Below are positions 23,916-35,079 of a stretch of 64,000 nucleotides of DNA, in pieces. The stretch is from Anaspis maculata (taxonomy: Eukaryota; Arthropoda; Insecta; Coleoptera; Scraptiidae), in NCBI GenBank assembly GCA_949128115.1, contig OX421964.1, positions 30,186,177 to 30,250,176 on the forward strand, written 5' to 3'. Position 1 is the first letter of the stretch. The number at the start of each line of letters is the position of its first letter. Under the pieces are notes generated by a model that saw only the letters and a program-made list of their open reading frames with translations, had not been told where the DNA came from and did not search any database. The translations under genes and the position numbers were made by a program.

Positions 23916-25399
23916 ATTTCATCGGCTACCTCCTTAAAATAAAATTCTAGTCAAGTTAGGTAATATTTATTGAAAATAACTGTCTCTAAAATATAAGGTA
24001 TACGCTAAAAGTTTAAAAATTGGCGCGCCTGAAAGAGGGTAACAAAAAGATGACAGGAGCGTGATAAGAGGAAGCAGAGAAGACTACGAAGAAAGGTGAC
24101 AGAATTTTCGAGAGTTTCCGAAAATCGTAAAGGTACCTCAGAAAGGGGGCACCGATAGGCCCCAGACGATTATGTACTGTTCCTTCTTCTCGTCGTATTC
24201 GAAATCTTGTGTGTCGTTTTGTCTCTAAAAACGGTAAGCGCAGTAAAAGTTTATCGAAAAGTTTCCTTAACACTTACGTAAATTAAATTAGGACATCCAC
24301 GCTTCTACGCGTACACGGATCCCCGTGTACTGTTGATTTTGTCATCACGAGCCCAACCAAAGCGTGTCCAGTTCCGCCACCAGCTGGTACACAAACATCA
24401 ATTCAAGGTCACTCCGTCGAATTGGCAAACCGTCTGCTGGAAAGTTGTTGTCCGTGGGTGTTGCCGATCCTCGCCGAGGCTAGCTGCTTGCTACAACCCC
24501 ATCCAGGGTAATCCGGGTCGGCACCGTCATTCAAACCCAGCAACCGGGACGATCCAGCGGATACCGAGCCACTACAATTCAAGACTTGATTGCATCTCCG
24601 GCAGCGTGCTGGATGGGTGTCACGGCACAGCGGTGATCAACGTGAGGTTGTATTAAAGTTTGTCCTTCCACTAACCTGGGCTGGGGCTTCTGAAACTCGT
24701 AGGTCACGTAAATACATCACGGCATTCCGTGCACTAACCTATGCTTGTAAAACTGGATCCAGGTATATCAGCGGGTTTTTTTGTAAACAGTTCGACGAAT
24801 TCGTCGAGAGTCACTGCGGGTTTTGGGGGAGTGTGCCTGGGAAGGTGTGTGAGGGGCTGCCGCGGTTTGTTGTCCAAGTCGAACGCACCTAACCTCACTT
24901 TTCGCCGTTGTGACACTGGACCCTGGTCCCGTTGGACGTGCACGACTGCAATTAAAATCGATCTGCGTTTATTGTCACGGTGTAACACCTAAATATTTTC
25001 TTACCTTGTACTCACGTAAACATCAATTACACCAATACTCTCAATTTTCGTTTTATGTGTTTTTTTTGACATTGACATCAGCGTCAATTCCATCAATTGT
25101 CACTGAGGGCTTCACCCTGTCCATCAATAGACTTATAAAAAAGTAGAGCGCACCGGAAAGACAACATCAGCACAAAAGCTAGGTACTGGAAATTAAACGG
25201 GAATTTCCCAGTACTAAATCACTCCTTTGTTGTACCCCGTTTGGCGCCGTATAAATTTGTACATCAATAATTAGTGCAGTAGAAGCGAACCCACGACCTT
25301 AGCATCACCACGACCACCTGGGTGCCGGTTGCCGAACTACATAATTAAATTTGTAAAATAAAAATAAATCTTCCTAAGCCAAAAAGTAGGTGACAGTCC
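23916..25399. mobile_element. About 1.5-kb insertion splitting a Gypsy pol
   Basis: This block interrupts the Gypsy reading between the pre-integrase linker and the HHCC zinc finger. It contains several short open frames without recognised domains, a moderately GC-rich centre (24330-24930) and, at its right end on the minus strand, a tRNA-like sequence (25280-25343). No terminal inverted repeats were seen. It may be a non-autonomous retroelement or solo-LTR-like piece; the exact boundaries are inferred from where pol similarity stops. Confidence 0.45.
25280..25343 (-). repeat. tRNA-like (SINE head or tRNA remnant)
   Basis: On the minus strand the sequence reads TAGTTCGGCAACCGG (A-box-like), a variable middle, then GGTCGTGGGTTCGCTTC (B-box-like, against GGTTCGAnTCC). 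Order and spacing are those of an internal Pol III promoter. A full cloverleaf does not close, so it is a tRNA-derived SINE start or a decayed tRNA gene. Confidence 0.4.
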
Positions 25400-25960
25400 A
25401 TTGATTGAAGATTACCACAATCATCTGACAGCAGGGCATTACGCTTCCGAGAAGATCTTGTGGAAGATGACATCCAAATACTTTTGACCTGGAATGCGTC
25501 GAGATATTGCGAGTCACGTGAAGTCTTGTTGGGGCTGTCAAAGGTACAAAATAAGCAACAGTAAACCATCTGGTTCATTGCGGACACCCGTCGCAGGACA
25601 GCGATTTGAAATTTTTGCGGTGGACTTCGTTGGATTTTATCGTCGAAGACACCATGAGTAAATGGGTTGAACTCTTTGCACTCAAGGATGCCACAGCGGA
25701 AACTTGGGGGGAAGTGTTAATCGACGAAGTTTTTTTTGAGATACGGAGTGCCCAGGAAGATTATCTCCGACAAAGGTACGCAATTTGTGAGTGCTTCAAT
25801 GCAGTATATAGCTGAATGTTTTTCAATGAAGCAATCCTTGAATCAAGTCTATCATCCTGAAGCCAATCCCGCCGAAAGAAAAAACAGAGACCTAAAAACC
25901 CAAATTGCCATTTTGGTAAAGAATCATCACGAGTGTTGAGACTGTGAACTTCCAACAATT
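25400..25960 (+). pseudogene. Gypsy integrase remnant, multiple frames
   Basis: DYHNHLTAGHYASEKILWK...CWGCQRYK is the integrase HHCC zinc finger; a TGA replaces the usual Trp in YFWPGM. AVDFVGF gives the first catalytic Asp, a second frame gives MSKWVELFALKDATAE, and a third gives GVPRKIISDKGTQFVS (second Asp) and NPAERKNRDLK (Glu). At least two frameshifts and one stop inactivate it. It is the continuation of the RNase H fragment at 23591-23915. Confidence 0.8.
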
Positions 25961-26399
25961 CGTTTTGAAATAAATTCTACTCTGACTCATTCAGCTGGTC
26001 ATTTACCCGCTCCTGTAACTTTCGCCCGAAAGCTTACCTAGATCTTCTACTGACATGATCCACCTGCAAAGGACAAAAGCCCGCATCCCATGAGATTAGC
26101 GGGAGAGAATCACCTAAAATTCGCTATCAATTCCTTTTATTTTTGTTGATAACATCGTCCATTAACAATAATGGACGATGTTATCAAAGCAGCTACAAAG
26201 CAGAAGTGCAATAAAAGCCAATAACTGTGTACTGTTTGAAGGTAGAATGATGCGTTTTCTTTCCGCTTAAAATACCCAGCTACAAGCTGGAATTATTGCA
26301 TCAGCGTGATCAGTCTTTCACCAAAAACTAATCAATAATATTTACTCAAAAAGCATGTCTCAAGTACATATATTTGCTCAAAAAAATTAACGACGATTT

Positions 26400-26590
26400 T
26401 GCTTCAATATCGAATCAATGATGACGACAATGATACTATTATTATCATCTTGTCAAGTACTACATAAAGATCAATCATTTGATTGAATCACATCACAAGT
26501 GTGATTGAATCCAGATTATATCAATATCCAGTTTCGCTAGCCAATATATAAACAATTGCGTTTCTTAGAAGCATCATTCAGAATTAAACA
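26400..26590 (+). promoter_or_regulatory. Promoter of SPH gene 2 (duplicated)
   Basis: It contains the TATA box ATATATAA at about 26544-26551 and the same ATCACAAGTGTGAT palindrome (26492-26505), 86 bases before the ATG as in gene 1. Blocks CTTGTCAAGTACTACAT and TCAATCATTTGATT are shared as well. Similarity to 12202-12389 is nearly continuous, which shows that the duplication included the control region. Confidence 0.65.
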
Positions 26591-27498
26591 ATGTTCAGTT
26601 ACGTAGTACTCTTCGCTTGCTTTGCCACGGCAATCCCTGGTAAGTACCTATTCAGGTATATTCAAAAATGTTCTTTGGACACCAAATATGGACTTTCGCA
26701 GCGCTTCCACATCCGCCCAAAACCAGGATCGCCGGAAGCCACGACGTAGACATCCAGCAATACCCTTACCACGTCCAAATGCACCAGAAAGCCACGCACG
26801 ATGGCATAAACTACTTCACCATTTATTTGGAATGCAACGGAGCCATAATCACTCCCAAACATGTTCTCTCCACGGCCAGCTGCATCAGTCCCTACAAGGG
26901 CGTCGTGATCGACCCGGCGACCATCTTGATCAAAGTCAACGCATCCGTCATCTACGAATACAACGGCGAGCCGGCGACTTACGTCCCAGTCAAGAGCTAC
27001 GTCTTGCATCCATATCACAGCAACGACAACGACATTGTATCCGTGGACTACGACGTCGGCGTCATGGAGCTCGAAGAACCGCTGCAATTCGGTCCTGGAA
27101 TCCAAGCGATCGGCTTGCCGCAACCGAACGAATACCCGGCGGTCGGCAGCATTCTGTCTGTGACCGGGTTCGGAGCCAAGAACTACGGCGGCGTTTTGCA
27201 CGTCGATTCTCCGCTGCAGGCTTTGCAGATGGTCGTCGCGGAGAACAAGAAGTGCACTGAGGATTTCATCGGTAAGGTGGTGATAACCGAGAGGCAAGTT
27301 TGCACGAGTTCGGTACAGGGGAAGAGCGACGAGGGGCCCTGCGTAGGGGACGATGGGTCTCCGGCAGCTTTCGAAGGTATCCTCCATGGGCTGTATACTT
27401 TTGGAGACTGCGGACGTAGAAGTCATGGCAGCGTTTATACCAGTTTAGGTGGAGTTGTTGGATTCGTGAACGATGTCATTGCTACGGCAGATGATTAA
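26591..27498 (+). CDS. Secreted serine-protease homologue (inactive S1 fold), copy 2
   Basis: Exons 26591-26639 and 26702-27498, with a 62-bp phase-1 GT-AG intron, give 281 aa, exactly the length of copy 1. The signal peptide is identical, followed by RIAGSHDVDIQQYPYHV. The three trypsin disulfide pairs are present. His57 is Ser (LSTASC), Asp102 is kept (DYDVGVMEL), and Ser195 is Asp (GDDGSP), a different replacement from the Asn of copy 1. The two proteins are otherwise very alike, with changes clustered after the signal peptide (MHQKATHDGINYFTI) and in GVMELEEPLQFGPGIQAIG. AATAAA at 27585-27590 follows the stop. A role as a non-catalytic secreted binding or regulatory protein is inferred. 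Confidence 0.9.
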
Positions 27499-27584
27499 CT
27501 AAAATTATCTCTTGTTAAATAGGTACTTGTACCTATAAATAATAATAATCTCAAAGTGATGTCGATCTAATTCCGATTCTTTCC

Positions 27585-27590
27585 AATAAA
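27585..27590 (+). terminator. Polyadenylation signal of SPH gene 2
   Basis: AATAAA lies about 87 bases after the stop codon. The aligned position in gene 1 (TTTTCAATGGAGTTTCAT near 13318) reads AATGGA, so copy 1 has lost the canonical signal there. Confidence 0.6.
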
Positions 27591-27599
27591 GTTTCATGT

Positions 27600-28008
27600 A
27601 AATATTTATTTCCTATTTATCTATCTACGTACTTATTTTAGAAGATCCTTGAATACCTCAAAAACGTTCATTCAGTTTTAGAGTACAATACAAAATATAT
27701 GAAGCTATTTACTCCACCCTGTACAAGGCGCCTGCGCTAGTGACATCTATGACTACCGACCTCAACCGATCTAAGGCGGTCTTAGCAGCACGTGTGACAA
27801 CACTGCCAAATAGCATTACTTGTCCTAAAAGTAAAGAATTCCTTTTAAAATTCGACTTAAAACATCCCGACTAACATAATGATCCAAAGGATAGATAAGA
27901 CCTCATGGATAAGATAAAATACAAATCACGTCAAGCACAAGATAAGTTGGAATATAAACAATAAAATCAGAGAATAAAAGCAAACTCCAAGTGGAAGATA
28001 ATGAAAAT

Positions 28009-28060
<52 letters not shown>

Positions 28061-28970
28061 AATTACCTGTTGGAGATAATGTAGATCACCAAAAAGGATT
28101 AATGAGCACCAAACTTATTGTACAAATGCCTTGCTTGTCTTTCTAGACTATCCCCTTAGAACGCGGTGTACAAGTGCGAAGCTCTGGACATTTTTTTCAG
28201 CCTAATGTAATCGGTGAGGGAAGCTTAACGACGGGAAGTTGGACTTCGTGAAAACCAGACGTGGGATTTTGGCGGGGTACTTTTTTTTAATTTTCAAACG
28301 AACCGCTATTCAAGTTGATGGTGAGAATTTTCCTAAACTTATGCTGAGTTTGTCAAGATTTTTCGAAAATTTTAAAATTAATCAATTTTTCCAATCGTCA
28401 TTTTAAATGATTCGTTCCAGACATCTTGTTACGGTTTTGCGGCAAAAATTCGGCTTTTCGGGCAGAATTTCGAGAAATTTGTGAAATGCCGACCAGGGGG
28501 TTTCGGGGGCCGCGTGTCGTCCAGTGCGGGCCATTCGGTGGGGTTTTTCTTGAAATTTTGCCGAGACTTTTGAGCGTCCATCAGACACAAAACACAAGAG
28601 CCACCTCTGAATTCGAACGGCACTTTGATCAAATTTTGCAGGCCGGCCCCGGTGTTGACGGGGTAATTTCACAAAACGGGCAAGTCGAGAGAGCAAAACA
28701 CGTCTAGGGGGTACTCACGGTATATTTGCACAAGGGCCCGATTTTTACTGACTTCACATTACGAGAAAAGCCCCTTTTTTCAGAAAAATGGGTGCACTCG
28801 TCGTTTTTTTCTGTGGCAGCTGGTTTTCGAAAAATGCCTAGCGACCAGTTATAGAGAAATTCAATTTTGTCGACAAAATAGATCCTTCTTATGGTATTGT
28901 TGTTGAAAATTTCATGGTATTTCCCCTTTTGTGAGCGTTCGCTAGTTTATTTCTTCAATTTCAAACACAG
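27600..28970. other. Intergenic region with a GA microsatellite
   Basis: An uninterrupted GA dinucleotide run lies at 28013-28056. The rest has no recognised gene. Overlapping short frames at 28400-28710 on both strands lack motifs. The region ends in the satellite array. Confidence 0.5.
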
Positions 28971-30440
28971 CGAATTTGCCATTGTCAAATTTCGATTTTT
29001 GACGTCTCCAGAGACCGGCATATTGAACTGTTCCAGTTCTCAACCGGTCAGATTGGAATTTTCAACCTGTAGGTACTTGCGTTGGGTAGGCACTCGAGAT
29101 GCTTTTGTCAAATTTTGATTTTTGACATTTCAAAAGGCCGCCATATTGACTTTTGCATTTTTCAACCGATACGATTGAGATTTTCAACCCATACTACTTG
29201 TTTAGGGTAGGCAATCAAGATGCATCTGTCAACCTTCGATTTTTGACGTTTTAAAGACCACCATATTGAACTTCTGCGATTTTCAGCCGATCCAATTTGG
29301 ATTTCCAACTTATACCTGCTTTGGGTAGGCAGTCGGGATGCATCTATCAAATTTCGATTTATGACGTTTCAAAAGGCCGTCATATTGAGCTTTCGCATTT
29401 TTCAACCGATCCGATAAGGATTTTCAACCTGCACTCTTATTTTAGGTAGGCAATCGAGATGCGTCTGTCAATCTTCGATTTTGACGTTCCAAAAGACCGC
29501 TATATTGAACTTTTGCATTTTCAACATATTCGATTGGGATTTTTTACCTATACCCACTTGAGGTGGACAATCGAGGTGTATCTATCAAACTTGACGTTTT
29601 GACAGTTCCAAGGCAAGGCCGCCATATCGAACTTCTGCATTTTTCACCGATTCGATTGGGATTCGAAACCTATATAACTACTTGAGGCGGACAACCGAAA
29701 TACATCTGTCAAATTCTGATTTTTGACGTTTCAAAAGGCCGCCATATTGAACTTTCGCATTTTCCAACCTATCCGATTGAGATTTTGAATCTATGACAAC
29801 TTGAATCAGGCAATCTGATTACATCTGTCAAATTTGTCATTTTGACAGTTCTAATTCCGCCGCCATATTGAACTCTCGCATTTTTCAACCCATCCGATGG
29901 GGATTTAGAATCTCTTCTTGCTTTAGTTATGCAGTCGAGATGCATCTTTCAAATCCCTATTTTCGACGTTTCTAAAGGTCGCCATATTGAACTTTGGCAT
30001 TTTTCAACCGATCTGATTGGAATTTTGAACGAGATAATTTGAACTCGAGATTGGCGATCAAAATGCATCTGTCAAATTGTGATTTTTGACGTTTTACAAG
30101 GCCACGATATTGAATTTTTGCATTTTTCAACCGATCGGATTGAGATTTTGAACCTATACCCACTTGAGGTTGATAATCAAAATGCATTTGTCAAATTCGC
30201 CATTTTGACATTTCCAAGGCTGCCATATTGAACTTTTGTATTTTTCAACAGATTAGATTCAAGATTTTGAATATAAACTTAGTCAAGATGGACAATCAAA
30301 GTGCATTTGTCTAACTCGACATTTTGGCAGTTCAAGCGCCGTATTGAACTTTTGTTTTTTCAACTAATTACATTGGGTTTTCAAACCTATTCTTGGTTCA
30401 GACGCACAATTGTAACGTCACTGTCAAATTTTGAATTTTG
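28970..30440. repeat. Satellite array, about 12 copies of a 119-bp unit
   Basis: A unit of about 119 bp is repeated in tandem. Each copy contains, in order, a GCCGCCATATTGAACTTTTG-type box, TTTTTCAACCGATCCGATTG, GATTTTCAACCTATAC, CTTG..TAGGCAATCGAGAT, GCATCTGTCAAATTTCGATT and TTTGACGTTTCAAAAGG. The boxes fall at about 29014, 29133, 29256, 29374, 29493, 29618, 29737, 29859, 29978, 30101, 30220 and 30340. Copies differ by many substitutions, so the array is old. No frame spans it. Confidence 0.85.
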
Positions 30441-31174
30441 CACATACTTTTATTTCATCTCAATTCCTCCTATAGGCACATATTTGAAAAGACTCCTAAA
30501 TAATACAAATACACGGTTCTTCATTCCTTTCCACTACACAGTGTCCTCCACGACAGAACCTTCTTCAGAGTTCAGGTTTTCATAACACACATCGTCGCTT
30601 CCATTCTCAAAATTGTGGTACTTCATCATGTTTCCAGTATTTTTGGTAGTTACCTTGAACTAGATTAGAAATACATAGTAAAAATATATATTAATAAACA
30701 AAATAATGGTGTATCGATTTTTCCCGACAGCTTTTCACTGGCCAGACACTACCCACTGACATGCGTTTCGTTCACATAGAACCCTACAAGTCGAGGCGGA
30801 AGTTTCAAAGCACGCGAAAAACAAACATCTTTTCGAATTCATGTTACTTTTACACAGTCAGTTGCTTACGCCTGGCTACATTTCAACAAATGCTGTCACC
30901 CAGGCGACGGCTTGCCGACGCCGGTGGACAGCTAGTCCAGAATATACACCATGGCTTAGCAAATAAGATTTACATGGGAGATTTCAACGGTCGATTAAAA
31001 AACATCAGCCGAATTGGCGGAGGTGCCGTCTTCACGTCACGGCACGTTGAAAATGCTCGCAAAATGTGTTAGATTTCTCGAGAGTCGCCTGGAAACCGTA
31101 TGCCGGGTCATTATGGAATTCGAATTTGTGGAAAATTCGAGAACACTAGTCGGAGGCATATATGAGCACCACGG
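30441..31174. other. Unassigned stretch
   Basis: Short frames only, including one at 30761-31072 (+) with no recognised motif. No repeat arms were seen. Confidence 0.35.
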
Positions 31175-31395
31175 ATCGCCTACGCAGGAGTATTGAATGC
31201 AAAGTGGTAGAGAGCGGATAGAAAGCGACTAGTAACCAGCCATATTCCCAAGTAGCAAATGTTGGCGTGGATTTAATAAAGTGCGCAGTAATAAACAGTG
31301 TGTGTTTTAAAACGATCGCCTCAATTATAAACGAACCCGTACGCGGAATACGCAACAATATTGTTATGTCGCCATATATTGGTCACGTAAAGAAG
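31175..31395 (-). repeat. LTR-like repeat fragment, copy 2 (inverse of 18.5 kb)
   Basis: The complement reads GCGTACGGGTTCGTTTATAA, TTGAGGCGATCG, TTTTAAAACACACACTGTTT, CCACGCCAACAT and TTCAATACTCCTG in the same order as 18516-18690. This shows a dispersed repeat family with two diverged, oppositely oriented copies. Confidence 0.5.
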
Positions 31396-32455
31396 ACTTC
31401 TGAGGTCTACTGAATATAAGCTGACATAAATCTCGATGACATAAAGGGTTAAATTGACGAAGATATGCGAAAAGTTTGTACACTTTTTGCTCGCTCCTCT
31501 CAAGCTCTTCATAATAATGATAATAATTGTCTTACACAACGGGTTGAGCGGAGCCAACATTTCTCGCGCAATCGAGCGAATATGCCCCGGCTGAAATTAA
31601 TTTGTGAGTCACCGAGACTCGACAAAGCAAAACAAAAAAGGTGTACAGAAGCCAATTAACTTTTTGCACTTTGACGATGCAGAAAACTTCCTGGTGCCGT
31701 CTCCCTTGTCTTCTCGCCCCCCAATTAAATTATCTGGCGGCGCGCATAATTCGCGTCGCGAAATGGAAAAAGGAGTGTTGTGTAGTGGAGCTCGCGACGG
31801 AGGAAACGACAAGAGAAAAAAGTCATTGTCGTCTGAGAGTGGGACGGTGCGGGAAGACGGCCGAACAGCCAACCGAAAAGTTAAAAAACAAAACTGGAAA
31901 ATAATAAAGCGCGCGCAAAATAAAATCACTCGAAATCAGAGAGGAGATATAACTTCTTTCACAAGTTATTGTTGGGCAGGCTAGGGTTATCCCGCGCTGG
32001 CTGGATGAGGGACGAAATAAAGAGGAGCGGGTGCCAGTCGGGGGGATAGTAGTGACCCGGTTACCTCCGCCGACCGACCAGATCGATGAATGACGTCAGA
32101 GCACAGAGATTCATTTGGGGAAGTTTCGCGGAAACGGATCTGCAACACCACTGCATCGCTTAGCCTCCGGAGCTGTGGTGTGCTCCGTGTGTGTGTGTGT
32201 GTATGTGTGCAAGTAATAAATTATGCTTGATGGAAAATTAGTTGGGTTGTGAGGGAACTGACCTTGAACGAATTTCCACCCTAAAGATTCCGCGTACAGG
32301 TGTTCGCGAAATAGCGCACACTACGGGATTCTACAGCATATCGGAAATATGGAACAAGCGACTATGCCTCATCGGCATGAGGCTCAGCAGCGCACTTCCT
32401 TTTTTAAGGATTAGTGAACGCAAGATGTTAATTAGGGTTCTACCGTTATTTGGAC
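31396..32455. other. Non-coding stretch with short microsatellites
   Basis: Includes a TG-rich run at 32188-32208 and GC-richer sequence at 31700-32130. No motif-bearing frame or splice structure was identified. Confidence 0.35.
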
Positions 32456-32720
32456 AGGAATTTCAATATGGCGGCCAAAATAGCGTCAGAATCACGAAAT
32501 TTGGCTCAAAAATCCAAATGATCGTACTTTAGACAAGGGTAAGTTCCAAGTTTCATGAAAATCGTTCCACTAATAAGAGATTCCAATATGGCAGCCAAGA
32601 TGGCGGCAGAATGTTGGGATTTGGATTTGGCTGGAGAATAAAAACGATCATACGAAACAAAGGTAAGTCTCAAGCTCCATGAAAATCGTTAAGTGGTGAG
32701 AGATTTCAATATGGCGAAAG
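32456..32720. repeat. Two-copy repeat, about 123-bp unit, with YY1-like boxes
   Basis: TTTCAATATGGCGGCCAAAA (32460), TTCCAATATGGCAGCCAAGA (32580) and TTTCAATATGGCGAAAGAG (32703) start successive units. Between them AAGG(G/T)AAGT(T/C)..CAAG and ATGAAAATCGTT recur at matching offsets. It is a short degenerate tandem array. Confidence 0.6.
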
Positions 32721-32733
32721 AGCAGCATTTGTC

Positions 32734-32937
32734 CAAAATCAAATGTATTTTGATAAAGTTCACATCGCCTGTGAATTTCACTCAAATCGGACCACTTTCA
32801 GAGAAATTCAAAATGACGGACCAAAGATGGCGGTTAAGCGACAAAAATCATTGGTCAAATTTATATGTTGGACAAGTACGCATTTGACCGGCATTCACAC
32901 CACATCGATATCTCTCTTCAATGAGGCATAATTGAGC
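32734..32937 (+). repeat. Dispersed about 205-bp repeat, copy 1
   Basis: Shared blocks with the copies at 33251-33455 and 36760-36950 are GATAAAGTTCACATCGCCTG, AATTTCACTCAAAT, ACTTTCAGAGAAATTCAAAA, GGACCAAAGATGGCGG, CATCGATATCTCT and GAGGCATAATT. It is non-coding. Confidence 0.65.
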
Positions 32938-33250
32938 CCATGGAAACCACAGTGGTGTAAGTCAAGATTTTGAGTTTTTCGATTTTTGATATATCCAGAA
33001 TCTCCTTTTCTTGCTCTATTTTTGATGCTTAGAACGAGAAACGCAGCACTTTTTGCGAAAAAATTACACGCCTCCGCTTCCCTGATGCCTAGCTGTACAT
33101 TCAAATGGGATCTTCTAACTTCTCAGGGCCATATCTCAAAATGATGTTTTATGACTCACACCATTCTGGTTTTAACCGGCTCAATTCTCTTAGTTCTATC
33201 ATTTTGAAACATGTTTGATATAGAGAATACAAGACGGCGGCGGGGGTCAA

Positions 33251-33455
33251 TTGTCGAAAATTGGATGTATCTTGATGAAGTTCACATCGCCTGCAAATTT
33301 CACTCAAATTAGACTACTTTCAGAGAAATTCAAAATAGCGGATCAAAGATGGCGGCCAAGTGACAAAAATGATTGGTCAACTTCATATTTTGGACACGTA
33401 TGCACTCGATTGGCGTTTGCATCACATCGATATCTCTTTTTGTTGAGGCATAATT
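33251..33455 (+). repeat. Dispersed about 205-bp repeat, copy 2
   Basis: Same orientation and block order as copy 1: GATGAAGTTCACATCGCCTG, TTTCAGAGAAATTCAAAATA, GATCAAAGATGGCGGCCAAG, CACATCGATATCTCTTTTTG and GAGGCATAATTCTCC. Confidence 0.65.
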
Positions 33456-34177
33456 CTCCTATGCTATCCTAAGTTCTATCACCTTGAAATATGTTCAATA
33501 TAGAGAATACAAGGTGGTGGCGGGGCATCAATTGTCAAAAATTGGATAGATCTTTGCTAGCATAGGCTCATCCTGCTGGTGGCGGCCAGACCAATCAGCT
33601 GTTCGTTGGCCTTGAGAGTCACACTAGACCCAGCAAGACAGTGATTGGGGTGAAGGGGTAATGTGATTATACCAAAAAGAAAGCAGTAGTAACAGAACCA
33701 CAGACGCTTTGTTGGAAAGGTGTATTATTCGCCAATAGTTTGTAGGTATTCAACAATACGAATCGAATGGATACTACTATGCCGTTGTGTGTAAAACAAC
33801 AACATAAGACTGCAGGGGGGACCGCTGATTTTTGACGCTGAGGTTACTCGTGCAATGGGAGGCATTCTCGCAAACGCATTCCAGAGGGCGCGACATAGGC
33901 TTGGGACCAAATGTCAACGTCATGTCAACGTCAAGTCCAAGGTCAAGCTTGCAGTTGTCATTGCTTGTCAGAGCGTAACTTAACCTATCTTTATTGTTTA
34001 TTGCCATCGCATGACTCGCATGGTGTTAGTGTCACTGGTACCGGGTGCTTGTCGTTTGAAAGGCAGGGCAAATGCGAGCGAAGCAGCGCGGGGCCGTCTG
34101 GCAGTTCGTGCGAGACAAAATCCCGGCCGGTGAGACGATAAATGCAACCCACAGTGGTCCCAAGCTATCATGTTTAA
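33456..34177. other. Unassigned stretch
   Basis: Continues with TATAGAGAATACAAGG(T/C)GG sequences that also precede copy 2, so the repeat family may be longer than its core. No gene was recognised. Confidence 0.35.
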
Positions 34178-34826
34178 GCAGGGCTCCGTTTAACTTCGGG
34201 TAAGTTCAGTTTGACTGCCCAAGGCAAAAATTCATTTTTGTTTACTACTATAGACCCGAGGGGCTCCATATGGTAGGTATCTACTGAAGAGGCAAAGGGA
34301 TGCTCTGAATAAGCCACTCCTGCTTCATCCTAGCACATGGATAACAGAGAGAGAAATTGGACTATACTATACGAGAACAGGAGGACATTTCGGTATCACC
34401 AATACAAGAGTCGCCCTTCCTTCAAAATTTTGTAGCAGTGTGGAAAACTCTGTAAAGTGATGGTTTGAATTATTGTAATAAAGTGAAATGCCCTGACTGA
34501 TTAAAGAACTGTATTTCATGTGAACCTATAATTTTTGTATACAACGCACAACGCTGTGAACATAATAACTTAACTGAACAAGTTCAAAACTTCAACATAG
34601 AGCCAACATAACCTAGATCCCTTCATGCAGCTCAGCAATGTCAATGTTTTTCGATGATTCCGGTCTCCATCTGTCTGGTAGAATGGAGCAGGAAGGGCTT
34701 ATTCAGAGCATCTATTCACCTCTCTAGAGTACCATACCGGGCCCGGGTCTACGATAAAAGTGAATAAAAATGTATTTTTTTCTTCGGTAGTCAAACTGAG
34801 CTTACCCGGAGTTTGGGGCCGCGTCC
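34178..34826. mobile_element. Fold-back element, diverged arms of about 150 bp
   Basis: Left blocks AACTTCGGGTAAGTTCAGTT, ACTACTATAGACCCGAGGGG and GATGCTCTGAATAAGCCACT match in inverse the right blocks AACTGAGCTTACCCGGAGTT, GGGCCCGGGTCTACGATAAA and AAGGGCTTATTCAGAGCATC. The arms are separated by about 330 bp with no coding frame. No obvious target duplication was seen. Confidence 0.65.
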
Positions 34827-35079
34827 TGACCCTCGTCGCAAGAGCCTACGGCATCCTCATGAACGATTCAACGATACGACTCAAAAATCCTAATTTATGT
34901 TCACGATGACATTTCTAAATATTTGACGTTTATTGATTTGACGATTTGACACAACGCGCTTGTTTATGCAACCTAGGCGAGATAAAGTCCCTAGAGGTCC
35001 CAACCAACTGCAGCGCCTCCTGGCGGGAGCAAAATCGTCCATGCCTCCCATTTTCCCCTGGTCGAATAACCCAGGAGCT

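Noticed and set aside
26622..27260. Overlapping plus-strand frame (212 aa) in SPH gene 2
   Set aside because: It is a shifted frame of the protease-like exon, rich in Arg/His/Gln from GC-rich codons; the S1 frame explains the region.
28013..28056. CRISPR-like or regulatory array
   Set aside because: It is a plain GA microsatellite, and the nearby 119-bp repeats are a direct satellite without spacers.
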